From NCBI RefSeq assembly GCF_003473485.1, contig NC_053049.1, forward strand, positions 23,519,292-23,583,291: a stretch of DNA of 64,000 bases. The letters are read 5' to 3'. The stretch comes from Medicago truncatula (taxonomy: Eukaryota; Streptophyta; Magnoliopsida; Fabales; Fabaceae). A model generated the notes under the pieces. The model worked only from the letters and a program-made list of their open reading frames with translations, had not been told where the DNA came from and searched no databases. The position numbers and the translations under genes are program-made. This document shows, in pieces, positions 11,051 to 23,639 of the stretch; position 1 is the stretch's first letter, and each line of letters opens with the position of its first letter.

Positions 11051-12221
11051 CACGACTTCTGTAGAAATACAATGTCTCACTATGTTACCGTTAAAGCACA
11101 AAAATCACAGGATAAACGACAAATACCTTTCGCAAGCCTGTATACTGCATAATCTTTCATCATGCATGTGACAAGTTTGATATAGGAATGGAAGTGTGAA
11201 GGAAGGAATCATGAACAAATTAAATCACAGTGTGAAGACGTGAATCATAAAATGTGAAGAACGGAATCTTGAAAGAACTCAAGCTTTCTATTAATGAACT
11301 CACTAACAAAGTGTGAAGCGTAAATAATACTAAAGAGTTGTTGCAAATGAAGAATGAGAATCATGAGCGAAAAGGGAGAATCAAATCAATTTGAGATTAG
11401 GGATTTGAGATTATTGTCATCCATCCATAATAGAAAATGAACCGGTTTGAAATAACAAAATAAAATTATTTGGTTTTTTTTTATAACTAGATCTGAATAT
11501 GATTTTGGATAAACCACTTAGTATGTGTTTGGTATAGCTTTTTGCTGCCACTGCCTCACGTTTAGATGCCTTTTTGATGTGATTTGGAGAAGCTGCTATT
11601 TGTAGCTTCACTAGAAACGTGAATTTATGCCGTGGTTTTGGGCAGATGTGAAAAAGGTACCGCTGAGCCAAACATAGGCTTAGCTGGTTAAAATGAACAA
11701 CCCTAATTTAGATGTTGTATTTTCTATCCAATTTATCCTCAGATTTTGTTAAAAATCATTGTGTTCGATATCGTAGCCAAAAACAAGTTTTAATACAAAT
11801 TTGTTTTAATACTATGACTATGTGAAAAACCAGCTTAATTAATTTTTTTAAGCAGTTTTAATTCCCAAACTTTTTTTATCATGTTCTATGTTGTTGTGGT
11901 TGTTCTGGCTCTTTAGTTTTATTGTCAAAAATGATCAAAATAGCTTTTCTCCAAAAAGTTATACCACATTAGCCAACTTAAATAATAATAAACAAAGAAA
12001 AATGAAGCTACCCAAATAAAATGACTGCAGTTTTGGCAATTAAATCAACACCTCATTAGTTACAGCACGTAAAAATTACATTCCTCAATAAGAAAAGGAT
12101 AAACAAAAAATCTAATAATGCTAAATAGTTTAATAATCATAATTGCAGTACATTACATTGGCGTTACTGCAATGTTTACATACATATACAACAGGCAAAT
12201 GAAGTTGCACCAATAAATACA
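11051..12221. other. Intergenic DNA between pseudogene and APC6
   Basis: No gene. It includes the second copy of the duplication flank (11757-11800), a possible small MITE (11520-11682) and presumably the APC6 3' UTR just above 12100. Confidence 0.5.
11520..11682. mobile_element. Possible small hAT-like MITE
   Basis: The ends TATGTGTTTGGTATAGC and GCTGAGCCAAACATAGG are approximate inverted repeats around 160 bp of non-coding DNA. The flanks share only CTTAG, so this is tentative. Confidence 0.35.
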
Positions 12222-14855
12222 TTAGAGTTCAAGGTGGGGATTACCGCTGCTTCTACTTTCATCTATTAAAGCCCAGCTTAACATTTCAGTGCAGAACTGA
12301 TCATCCGGCTTCAGCCACAACGCCTGATTTTCAATGAACAATATGATTAGTAAACTCGTAAGCGATGAATTCTAAGAATATTCATGCATAAACATGATAT
12401 AATCTCAAAGGTAACACCAATTTTTAGCTATCCAGCGTAGACACTTCAAAAACTGGCATAAAAATGAATATTCTACAGGGATAAGAACATCTCTAACATG
12501 GCCGAAATAACCTTACACATCTCAAATGTTTAACACAGTAACCAATGTTTGAGAGTTTTCTTCTAATTGAATTGAAAGAAGAAAAAAACTCTTATAAAGT
12601 GAGTTTGTCATAGAAGTGAGCAAAGAGTGTGTACCCTTTAGTGGATCAAAAGGTCATGATGCACTCTAGTAGATTTAATTCAAAAAGAATCATATCTTTA
12701 TCAACTATACACTGCTTCAGACATCAACTCACTTTATATGAGTCTTGTCCTGTCCACTCTCCAATGTAATTCAATATACTTATGATACTATATTGCAAAT
12801 AATGGGCACATTAAACAAGCCATACTTGGGCGAAAAATAGACAGTTAAACCGGAGAAAGTTATACCCCAAAATAGTAAATCAAGGTAGAGAATAAGCTTA
12901 ATTGTTCTGTCAAGAAAAGAATAAGCTTAATTGTATAAAAGAAGAAGCATGTTTTAAATAGATTTATTGTCATGGGTACAGGCAATGTCGGATAGCTATC
13001 ACTCACTTTGTGATAATATGTAATTGCTGTACTGAAATCATCCTGCATGAATTACATACAACAACAAAACATCAGCCTCAGTCCAAAATTAATCATTATA
13101 ACTAGAGACTTAATAGTTTAATAATTGTGTTCTGATATTGTAACATGTTTTAAACATACATCATATTATATTTCAAATAATTTCCACATCATAACATCAA
13201 TTCATAGAATATATTTACACTGATAAAACCGTGAAATATGAATAAACATCTGTTAAATTAATTTACACTGTCAACAAATATAAATTAAAATCCAATTTCA
13301 AATTGCTAGGTATTATTATAATGTTGAATAAATTTACCCACAAATGAAGATACTACAACAATTGTGAAGTTGCCCAAAAAAATTTCAAGCAAGAATAGAT
13401 ATGCAGAATGTATATGATGTGTATCTAAAAGCTGGTGTTTGCCAAGAAAGGACATGTGGTTACTTTAGACATAGGTCGTTTAATATTGAGTAGCATAATG
13501 TATTCCTTTTCGCACGTGCTATTCTCTATCTGTGTCTAACTTATTTTCATGATTATGTCAAGAATAGTGCATGGTGTTAGTTACTAGAATTATTAATGCT
13601 TGGAAAATCCATTAAAAAAATGACTTCTATTGGTCAATGCATTAATAATTCTAGTAATTAAAACCACACACTATGAAATATTTGAAACAAAACACCGCCA
13701 CATAATGTGAGCTTCATTTGGAAAAACAAAAAATATCAGATTTTATAGTCAAATATAGGAAATGGTTATCCCATTCGCTCAGAAATTACAAAAATCAGTA
13801 AAAGTCAAGAGTAGTCATTCCCATGCCAATAGTCGTCTATTTACCCAAATGCCAACAGCCTTTTAGATAAAAGGAAACAGTCGGTACATTTCCAAACATA
13901 CATAAAAATCCACATTTAGCTTTAAAATAACATACAGAATACAACAAGCTGGAAGATCATTTCAGATACCTGTAAGTGGTAAGTATATGCAAGACCAGCA
14001 TAAGTGCTCAAACTTGTTGATAATGCAAGTGCCTTCTCATAATATGAAATTGCTTCTCGGTACATCCTGAGATGGTTTAGTGAGAAAATCAGGGTCGAGA
14101 AGTCATGAATTGCATATTGACGCTACCATTATTTAGATATAACTTTTTTGCCAAAACTATAAATTATATCAACATCATGAAAAAAAATGTTTCCAACTTC
14201 CATTCAAACTATAATAAAAAGCAGTTGAGGATACCCAGAAACATAAAATTTTAGCAAGAAATATTTATATAATCAAAGCACCTACAAAATGCAACAACCA
14301 AGTCTTTTCCCACTACGAGGTCAGCTACATAAACCAAACAAAATGCTCTAGAAAATATCATAATTTTATTCAAATGATCAAGGTAATAAAAATCAGACCG
14401 GCTGATTGACCTATAGGACTTTCTTTTACTTTCTTCTAAGGGTTTCTTTGGTTTTCCTGTACTCTAGTAATAGGGTACTCAAAGAAGACCATGCGTACCC
14501 TTGATAGCCAAAATATAGGCAAACCAAACCCCTTTCTTTCTAGGGCCTCTCACGACACAACATCGCTTGGCACTTTATCATGTCTTTTTCAAATCAAAGA
14601 AGACCGTGCACAAGTCTATTTAATCCCTCCAATATTGCTCCATCACTCGTCTTTGCAAGTAAATTGCTTTCATGGTCGACCTCTTGGGCATAAAATCAAT
14701 TTGATTATTTTTAATTTTTTGGTTTGCTTTCTTAGTCTGTTCAATCACCATTTCCAACAACTTCACTCTATGGCTCATAAATCTCATCCCTTTCTGATTT
14801 GCACAATTTTTCATATCCTAGGTTTTTGATAAATCGAAATTAAAATACCTAGAAA

Positions 14856-14915
<60 letters not shown>

Positions 14916-17900
14916 GACATATCAAATGAGAGGACTCCTTATTATGAGAGGATGAGAGCAATAAATATCAGTTGTTAGATCAAATTGTACGGTGCAGATT
15001 AAAAGTACCACACAAAATAAATTGCACAGGATTTGTTTCCAACGCTTCTTCTTCCTCTTCTGTATCGCACCTCTGCTTCCTCATTCTCTCCAAAACGCTG
15101 CTTATTCTCCCAGAAATTGTTAGGTTAATTTGGAACAATAAATTTGGCCATTATCGAAATCTATTTGGCCTCCATATCCCCATGTTATTTTAAGAAGAAT
15201 CATGGAGGATGCTGCTCCTCGTCTCTTTCTTATCACAATGACATCTCTCATATTCTCTTAATATTTTGTATCTTAACTTCAATTAGGTGTCCAATATGAG
15301 CGTTGTTGTTGAATTGGCATTTTACAGAAGGTGAAGTCCTATGGGCTTCATATTTTTCAGATTTAAAAAATTGAGAATTTGATTGAAAAATAGTGAATGA
15401 ATTGAAAGGTTAAATATTTATGGTGGCTACAACAAATTGGTTTTGGGTAATGAAGCGTGAAAATTTGACAGAGAAGACCACAAAAATTAGAGGAAAAAAT
15501 GTAGAAGCAACGGAGATGAGGGTAGACAGAGTGGAGAAGATGAAAGATAGAGGTTGTAGTGCATGACCCTTTTTAAAGACCAATTAAATCTGAAGCGTTG
15601 ATTTTGATCCAATGATTCAGATTAATTCCTCTCATCCTCTCATTATAACTAGTCCTCTCACTTGATATGCCCTCTATATATATATATATAAATTATTATG
15701 CTTTTAAATAAAGTCAGCTAGAAAATCATGTTTCAACTTTTCAAAGGATATCTCTTTGTATTCAAAATATTCTATTAGCTGATAACGAGAAAAATTCAAG
15801 TCAGATGAGCACGAAGACATTTATCAACTTACTCCAACTTTCTGCATGCATGAGCAATATTGACTAAAGTTGGTTCCCATGTTTCACTTAAAGCGGTAGG
15901 GATGAGGGCTAATGTTTTCTCGAACCACCACACTGCTTTCTTATACCTGAATCAGAAATCACAATTATGCAAGTTGTAATCACTCAAATATTCTAAGTAG
16001 CATGCAAAGTTGGCTGGCAAAATTAAGAAAACAGAACTTTAACTGTTCGGAGATAAAGAGAGTGCAATATATGTTCTTGTAAATGAACACTAAATATGTT
16101 CCTAGTATAGTTAAAGCAACTCCTATTATGAATAAAACTGGGCCAGGGCATATCTATCGGTCTCTTCGGATACAAGCATTTGTTTTTATTTTTTAGGATC
16201 ATTTGAATAGCATTCGAAGGAGAATTCTGTGACATGAACTTTACATTAAGTAACTTATAGAATAGTAGTTTGACTTGATTGTAATCTCAGTCACTTTGCA
16301 TAGTGTGTCATTTTGCTACCAGAATAATACCTTAGCGAGTTTAGTCCTTTACCTTTCAGTTATTACAATCCAGTCCCTTTACACTTTCTAATTTCATAAA
16401 ACTCTCATAAATTCATAATCTATTCAAAATATTCACAAATTGAATCAATTACATTTTTAAAAATTTCTGCTTTTCAAAAGTCATTAATCAAAATATTAAA
16501 CTTCATTAAAAAATCCCAAATTTCACCAATTCAAAACCCTAATTTCACATCTTAAAAATTTCTCTAAATTATATCAAAATTTCTCAGAATTTCTAACTTC
16601 TAAAATCGTTAACCCCCAAATATTGCAATAGAAAAATGAGTATTTGAGACGGTAAAGAAAATTGAAAATGGAATTATATTTTGCTTAAGGGACTTGAATG
16701 ACTAAAAAAAAACTTGAGGGATCGTACAAAGTTCTAACTTCAAACTAGAGACTAAAAAAGTAATCAAGCCTAGTAATTTAGATCAGGAAGATATCCTTAC
16801 TCTTTCATATAATAGGCAACAACACCTAGTTCGTTATACACAAGTGGATCTGATGAGCAAATTGACTTCGCCTGCATGAAAAACTGAGGAAGAATATAGG
16901 AAAATCAGTATTGTGGTATGGGCCTGAATAATACATTAGTTTTCACAGATTCATAGGAGAGGACTCATTGATCTGGTAATAAGTCATTGCTAGACTTTAT
17001 CAGGTGAAGAAAGATCAAAACATCCAAATCATTTAAAGACGCTTCACTTAACACAGACTAAACTGTTAAAAGGACTTAATGATAGCATGTATAATTATAT
17101 GTAGTAGAAATAGGATTTTCCAGTTCTAATGTATATACCTGTTCAGCAAGCTTATAGCTGTGGGTTCGCATGCATTCCATTCCAATATAAAGAGCTGGTA
17201 AGTGGCACCTGGAATAAGAGAACATCAAGATTCAACCTGTAAAAGAACAATGTATAGATAACAAGAAGATTTCATACAGTTTTTATATTTGTTTATTAAC
17301 CACAAATGTAGTAAAACTTCTGAAAAATAATACAAAGAAATTCAAAAATGGAGAAAAATGTTAATGGTCGTAAGAAAAATGAAGGAACTAAAAGAAGTTG
17401 GCCACAGTGCTTCACTGCTAGGGATTTCAATAAATAAATTCATGTTGTTTGGGGTCATTGGACAAAAATCTGAAAGGAATGGCAGAGAGTTATACTTTTG
17501 ATCTTTCATTAAGCATACTTTTTGCTCGAAAACGATTCACAAAAACCATGTTAATTGTGTTTTTTAATTTATGTGGTATGTTTCCTTTTGCAAGACAAAA
17601 AATCTGACAAAAACGTGTATTAAATATCTCAGAAACAGTTGTTTAAGTTTTAACATTATTACTGAAGAAATGTGCAGAAGAAAGTTGCTTAATTTAATTA
17701 TATTTGGGGTAGGAGGGGATAAAGTGAGAAAAATCAATACCCAGGAAATAATCGAGCTGCAGTGCGGTAAGCTGACATAGCCTGATCACCCTCTTCTTTA
17801 GCTGCAAATGCATTCCCATAGCCTATCCATGCAGGGGGGAATGTTCTATCCAGACTTGTTGCCTTGCTGTAAGGTAGAAAATGAAATTGAACAATAAGTT

Positions 17901-20900
17901 TTGAAAATGATGCTATAAAAGCAATCAGGTACACAGAAAAAAAAAAAAAAAAAAAAAACCCTTTGATAATCCAAACTCATGCACAATATTTCTAAGGAAG
18001 GTTACGAAGAAATTGAGTCTTCGACAAATACTCTGATTTCCTAAAACAGAAAGGTCAGGAGTTAAATTTACTTGAAATAACGGCGGGATTGGTCATATTT
18101 CTTGATACAATAGTAATAGCAACCAACAGCAAACCATGATGAAGCCCTAAACAACATGAATAAGATTTTGTTGTTATATGAAGCAAAGGCGTTAGAAGAT
18201 AACCATAAATGTGAAGCAAAAGTCTAAAAACGAGTTCTTTAGAAGCCAATCAAGCAAAATCTTTAGAAGCCAATCAATATTGTGGATAAGAGTTTTACTT
18301 TTGAGGATAATCCTTCACTAAATTGCATGCCATCAGATAAAGTTCATTTGATTGCCCAAGCTCCATAGCAGCTGCCAGATGTACTAATGTGCTCTTGATA
18401 TGGAAAGGATCCTTCTCAAGCAAACTGTATTATCAGTAGAAAGCTCAGTTATTGAAAATACAGAAATAAAGAGAGAAATGAATGGACAGAATGAATGATG
18501 TAAAAGCTATAGCTTTATCTGACTCTGACTTCAGTCTCCAGATCAGATCCTCAACTTACACAGATGTTAACTCAAAACATTTCTGATATTCACCACACTG
18601 ATGATAGTATTCCGCTTTGCAGGCCAATAAATCATTATTGGTTTTCAGTGTGCGGAAGAAAGAAGGATTAGACTGGTCAGTTTTACAGCTTTCGTTCTCA
18701 AGATCTCTAAACTTGGCTTCTACCACAATTTCTTTGTCATACTGGGAAAGAAAAAGAAATAATATTTCATTTCATAAGTAAAAAGCATTTGGATATAGAC
18801 AATTCCCATTTGGCATCTGCTATTACCTTCTTAATCAAACAAGAATAAAATGATGAGAGCCATCCATCCTCACTTCCAAATTGCAATGACGAAATCAAAT
18901 TTGCTTCTGGTATTCAACATAAAGTGCAGAGAGAGAGATATGTACTATGATCAATTTAGAAGTAGACAATATACTGCTTAAACTATTTTCAAAAACATAT
19001 AAACTGAAATCAAAGTCTCCAGGGGATAAGTGAATGTGATTACCTTCATCGCATGTAAGCATGTGATTTTCAATAAGGCATTCCAAAGCCTACATAATTA
19101 GCAGACATCAAAGAAGAGTTAAATAACTAGGGTTAGTTGAGAAAAATATAAGCATGTACCTATGCTGCAAAAGACACATTCCAGAATCTAAAACTCAATA
19201 AAGGCTATTGTAACAGCGGTCGCAATAAACATCTCAGCAACCGCTGTGACTGCAACCTTCCTACAACTGCAATCCCAATTTAAACTTTGGTGTATCTATT
19301 TTGGACATGAACTCTAACACGAATCTCGAATTCTCAATTCATTTTGATGAATTGCAACTTACTTCTAAACTCTATGTACCAAACTACTTTTTCGTTAACT
19401 TTGTATAACCAAGAGTGTTGTCAAATATCGGTTATGGTGGCAACAGATTTTTTTACAACTGCCATGGTCAATTCATGAAGAATGTCGGCACCATGGCATT
19501 TTATATTGATGATGGTAGATTTTTTGGCGAGCAGTTTAAAATTGTGGATTTTGGCTTTTCTCCAAGGTCCACTATCTGCAATCAATATAACTAACTAATA
19601 ACCAACCACTTCTCTTTTGTTATTTTGATAATCTCATCTTGAATTATTTTGAAGTTAATGTATAATATCTAGACTTATGCGTTTGTGTTTGTCATTTGTT
19701 TTTACTTTAGCATATCAAATTTTTATTGATCACAAGGAATTGAACCCTTGGGAGTTTTATTCATAACCAAGGACGGGAGGAAAAACAGTTGTTACTTTAG
19801 ATGGTGTTGAACCACACACAATAACTTGCAAGCAAAAGTCCAAATAATGTGGGTGACTCACACAAGATCAATAACTTAGATAGTATTAATGCACCTATAA
19901 AAGGTAATAAGGAGAATATTGATGTGTACCTCATAGCATAAGGGATCCGCTTTTATAGCCGCTTTGTACCTTGAACAAAAGTAGATAAAATGGCGACGAG
20001 CCTTTATCAGATCAACGTGGTACACATCATACCTATTTAACTCTTTGCACAAGTAGCAAGCAATTTTACTTGCACCTCATATTAAAGGCAGAATGTCAAC
20101 AAAGAAAAATATAATGTTTTCGACTTGGTGTTATTTGTAAACTAGACCATAACAAGGAAGAAATGCCCCAAATACACTCACCACGATCGAGCCTGAGAAC
20201 GGTTTTCTAGAGCTTCGTATGCTTTGCCTCTCAAGAAACATATTGCAGCAGTTATCTGTTATAACATTCCAATTACAAAATTCCAAGCTATTGAAAAAGT
20301 GTAACGTTAACCATATTTTCTCATTCCAAAACAGCAATTATATCAAATTACAGCACCAGAGATACGTTCATTGAGGCAGTAGATTAGTTTATCTATAAGA
20401 TATTATCATTTTCTTTTGTCTCTTCCAAACCACCATAACATATGTTGCTAAATTTTTTAATCATCAGTAGTGTATAAAGAAGCAAGGGGGAAAAACATTC
20501 CATATACTTGTTTTAGCTATTAAAGCTGAGATGGTTCACCAAAGCTTGGTCATGGTTCCAGGTCATGTGCAAGTTAGAGCCACAGCTGAAACATATAAGG
20601 TTAAGCCCCATTTTGGATTGGTTTATTATGTCTACAGGCCCATGATCACTTTTATTTTATTTTTTTGAAACAACCAAAATTTATTAAACATTGTATCTTG
20701 CACAAGTACACAGACACAAACAAAAAGTGATATACAACAGCAAAACAGCCAATGCTAGGGGACAACCGGACACCACAGCGCCTAAAAATACAGATTGCTT
20801 GACTGTTAACAACAACACAACAACCCCTAAAAACAATACACAGACAGCTCAAAAACGCCCAAACAGGACGAAAAAAATCAGCTATCCTGAAACCGAAAAT

Positions 20901-21888
20901 GCAGACACCCAAAAACCAAAACACTTCCAGAAACATGACCCCCAACTCAAACTACTCCTGATCGGCAGCAGACTCAACCCACTCCATGATGACTTGTTAT
21001 GTTTTTTTCTTTCTTTTGTTTCTTCTCTGCTTATTTTTTAGGTGGGTTCGTTAGGAGTATATCTTTGCTCATGTTTTTCACTACCTCTCTTCCCTAATGA
21101 AAGTGACTGCTTCATTAAAAACAGATTATTTGTAGGTTCTTGTGAAAACCACCATTTTGGTCCATAAATATGCCAGCATTATCACTATAGTCTCTAAATG
21201 TATCAAAATTACAAACAGGTCTCCAGTGCCTCTTTTGTTAGACTAAATAGACCAACGAAAAACGCAATCCACAACCAAAATTGACTACTTAAAACCAGAT
21301 TCGAGAAACTTAAATGAATAATAAAAAAGACAATTGCAGATACTTTGCAATTTTGATTCATCTAGAGACCAATGTGACGGCAAATTACACTTCCAAGACC
21401 AAAATGGTCCTGCTTTTTCATGAGATATATAAAATTGTAACTTACACTAAAAAATATATACTAAATTTGAAATTAGTTGCTTAAATTATAAATTAAAAAA
21501 AATGAAAAAGAAGACTGACATTGATTTCACCACGATCTTTATCCAAGTAGATATTGGCAGCATTAGAAAGATTTCCATGTTCATCGACCTTAACCTCCTC
21601 ACCAAGCATAGAAAGACATTGATTCCACTCGTTCAATTCCTGGAGGCACTGTGCGGCGAGGTAGCGGAAGCGAAGGTCACGGAGGACGATTTTGGAGGCG
21701 TTGAGGAGGTGGAAGGCGCGGCGGTAATGGTGGCCGAGGAATAGAGACTGTGCGTGCATATAGATGTCTGCAGGGTCGTTGGTGAAAGTGGCAACTTTAT
21801 CGGCGAAGAAGATCGCGGAAGAGTAGAGATGTTTACTCATGCAGTCACGAACTACTTCTCGAAGCTTCTCTATCTCTTGTTCCCTCAT
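12222..21888 (-). CDS. APC6: Anaphase-promoting complex subunit 6 (CDC16), 539 aa
   Basis: Seen: 15 coding exons with GT-AG borders in consistent phase (1620 nt): 21888-21520, 20255-20182, 19969-19930, 19089-19044, 18906-18827, 18741-18560, 18424-18299, 18146-18072, 17866-17741, 17208-17139, 16883-16801, 15946-15833, 14066-13970, 13042-13007, 12323-12222. The start MREQEIEKLREVV matches the family start; an in-frame ATG at 21948 would add 20 Arg-rich residues. Key strings: YSSAIFFADKVA, ALECLIENHMLTC, FPPAWIGYGNAFAA, YNELGVVAYYMKE. Known: CDC16 is a TPR scaffold subunit of the APC/C ubiquitin ligase (NOMEGA in Arabidopsis), acting in the nucleus on cyclins and other mitotic substrates. The promoter side is crowded by a Pack-MULE beginning at 22040. 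Introns hold several elements. Confidence 0.95.
14860..14912. repeat. (AT)n microsatellite in APC6 intron
   Basis: About 25 AT units. A MULE-type element inserted into it, so AT repeats also follow the element (about 15675-15690). Confidence 0.9.
14913..15674. mobile_element. MULE-type foldback element in APC6 intron 12
   Basis: Inverted ends starting GAGG(A/G)CATATCAA(A/G)TGAGAGGACT, arms at least 50 bp, 762 bp in all. It is flanked by TATATATAT, compatible with a 9-bp duplication but ambiguous because the target is an AT repeat. It has no transposase, and the ORF at 14972-15193 has no recognisable product. Confidence 0.75.
20640..21125 (-). mobile_element. LINE 3' end fragment in APC6 intron 1
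   Basis: Read on the minus strand, it ends with the text of a plant L1 3' terminus, TTTAATAAATTTTGGTTG, followed by an A-rich tail (T-rich at 20645-20668 on +). Only a 3' piece is present and no RT domain is seen. The upstream border is approximate. Confidence 0.55.
21143..21420. mobile_element. Foldback MITE in APC6 intron 1
   Basis: Inverted arms: ACCATTTTGGTCC and TGTATCAAAATTACAAA on the left, and the complement of GCAAAATTTTGATTCATC-like and ACCAAAATGGTCC on the right. About 280 bp, non-coding. Borders are approximate. Confidence 0.6.
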
Positions 21889-22039
21889 TTCTACTTCTAG
21901 GGTTTTTTCTTCTCTTCTTCTTCTTCTTCCTCTTGCTCTTTCGATCAATTCAATTCAATTTCAATTGAAAGTGAAGTGAAGCGGGAGGGAGTGAAGGAAG
22001 GTTGATTTATTTTATCTGCAAAAACAATACTCTTTTAAT

Positions 22040-22959
22040 GAGTAAATAGGCAAAAACTCCCCTTGTAATTGTAGCTTTCGTCAAAACCCCCTAATTTTTA
22101 GGAAATTTCAAAAATCCTCCTAAAATTGTCAAACATTAGTCAATTACCCCCCTCCGTTTGTTTTAGCTGTTAAATGATTTTTTTTTTTTTAATTTTTTTG
22201 CTTTCTTCATCTTCTTCCTTCCACTTTTTTCATCATCTTCATGAATATTTATAAAAAATCCAAAAAAAATTAAGAAACAACAACGATTAACAACATCATC
22301 ATCTCATTACTAGCTTCTCTTGTTTGTTGCTCATTGTTGTTATCCAAAAGGGTCGTGGCAGAAAGATCAAGAGACAATTGATGATGATCATTGTTGTTGG
22401 TAATCTCATCGCTGCTCCAAAAAGAAAATCCATTTGAATGAGGGTTAAAAAGTGATTGATTTTGAAGATGAGACATGAGTGATGATGGAACAGTAACATC
22501 ATGAGAATGAGAAGAACCGTTGTTGTTGATGTTGTTGTTCATGCTATTCATCATAAAACCTTGTTCTTTTTCCAACAAGTTCATGATCTTTTCTATTATT
22601 CATTTTGTTGTTGATGAATTCCAAAGGGTTGCTGTTGATTAATTCAAGAAGGTAACAAACAAGAGAGAGAATCATTATAAAGTGTGTGATGTTGATGATG
22701 ATGTTGTTAATGGTTGTTGTTTCTTAAATTTTTTCTGCATTTTTTTTATGAATATTGATGAAGATGATGAAAAAAGTGGAAGGAAGAAGATGAAGAAAGC
22801 AAAAAGAAATTAAAAAAATAGTCATTTAACAGCCAAAACAAACGGAGGGGGTAATTGACTAACGTTTGATAATTTCAGTGGGGTTTTTGAAGTTTCTTAA
22901 AAATCAGGGGTTTTTTTTACGAAAGTTACAATTTCAGAGGGGTTTTTGCCTATTCACTC
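22040..22959. mobile_element. Pack-MULE-like element with long TIRs
   Basis: A 920-bp element. TIRs of about 225 bp begin GAGT(A/G)AATAGGCAAAAAC, and the 10-bp repeat CTCTTTTAAT flanks it (22030-22039 and 22960-22969). The roughly 470-bp interior holds a minus-strand ORF unrelated to transposase. Long TIRs, a 9-10 bp duplication and non-transposase coding sequence fit a gene-fragment-carrying MULE. It starts 152 bp from the APC6 ATG, so its left arm is likely part of the APC6 promoter region. Confidence 0.8.
22270..22584 (-). CDS. Asn/His-rich ORF inside Pack-MULE, possible captured transcription-factor fragment
   Basis: Seen: ATG at 22584, 104 codons, low-complexity Asn runs (NNNINNNG), a Ser/His stretch, then FNPHSNGFSFWSSDE and an Asn/His patch. 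No DNA-binding domain is present. The composition resembles the flexible C-terminal part of a plant transcription factor, but I cannot assign a family. It lies entirely between the TIRs of the MULE, so the natural reading is a captured host fragment. Whether it is expressed is unknown. Confidence 0.35.
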   Translation of the reverse strand: MNLLEKEQGFMMNSMNNNINNNGSSHSHDVTVPSSLMSHLQNQSLFNPHSNGFSFWSSDEITNNNDHHQLSLDLSATTLLDNNNEQQTREASNEMMMLLIVVVS

Positions 22960-22971
22960 CTCTTTTAATAC

Positions 22972-23347
22972 GGCTTAAATATGGAAATGGTCCCTGCAAA
23001 TATACATTTTAGTTTTAGTCCTGTAAAAATATTTTTTAATCTTAATCCCTGCAAATATAGAATATTGATTTTATTACTTATTGTTTTAATCCTTGTAAAA
23101 TCATTTCATATTGAAATTGGTTACTATAAATATTCATTTTAGTCCTCATTTTGAAGGACTAAAATTAAATATTCTACGTATTACAAGGACAAAATCCTAT
23201 ATGAATTAATTTTAGAAGGACTAAAACAAAATATCAAGGATTAAAATCAAATTTTTTATATTTAGAGGAACTAAAACCAAAAATATATTTTCACAAGGAT
23301 TAAAATCGAAATTTCAATATTTGCAGGACTATTTTCACATTTAAGCA
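22972..23347. mobile_element. MITE of the 'ggtccctgcaaatat' type
   Basis: Inverted ends GGCTTAAATATGGAAATGGTCC and its diverged complement near 23320-23346. The flanking nonamers TTTTAATAC and TTTTATTAC differ at one base. About 376 bp, non-coding, in the same style as the foldback MITE at 6571-6949. Confidence 0.65.
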
Positions 23348-23372
23348 TTTTATTACTTCAATGAGCGTTGCT

Positions 23373-23444
23373 TCCGTTGTAGTCTAGTTGGTCAGGATAT
23401 TCGGCTCTCACCCGAAAGACCCGGGTTCAAGTCCCGGCAACGGA
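23373..23444 (+). tRNA. trnE-CTC: tRNA-Glu (CTC)
   Basis: 72 nt with a perfect 7-bp acceptor stem (TCCGTTG with CAACGGA). The anticodon stem TTCGG/CCGAA encloses loop CTCTCAC, giving anticodon CTC. The T-arm CCGGGTTCAAGTCCCGG is intact, and a T-rich terminator follows at about 23447. This is the nuclear plant tRNA-Glu consensus. All stems pair, so it looks functional. It sits 195 bp upstream of the PPR start codon. Confidence 0.95.
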
Positions 23445-23639
23445 ATTTATTTTTATAGAATTTTGGTCCATTAGAATAAATTTTTTTGGGGATTTAAAAA
23501 ACTTTTTTAAAGTCCCTTATGAAAAACCTATTTAACTCAAAACCAGAGGTCTCTGTCCATCGTGCCGGAGCGTTGTTCTTCTCGCCGGCGAACCTGCAGA
23601 GTCTGTTTCCCTCTCACACCCTTCGTCGTATCCAATCCA

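Noticed and set aside
20691..21041. 116-aa plus-strand ORF rich in Thr/Asn/Lys
   Set aside because: It is antisense to a LINE 3' end and has no domain.
21888..21948. Upstream ATG of APC6 (20 extra Arg-rich residues)
   Set aside because: The family begins at MREQEIEK as I recall; the extension is low-complexity and reads through a CTTCTT leader.
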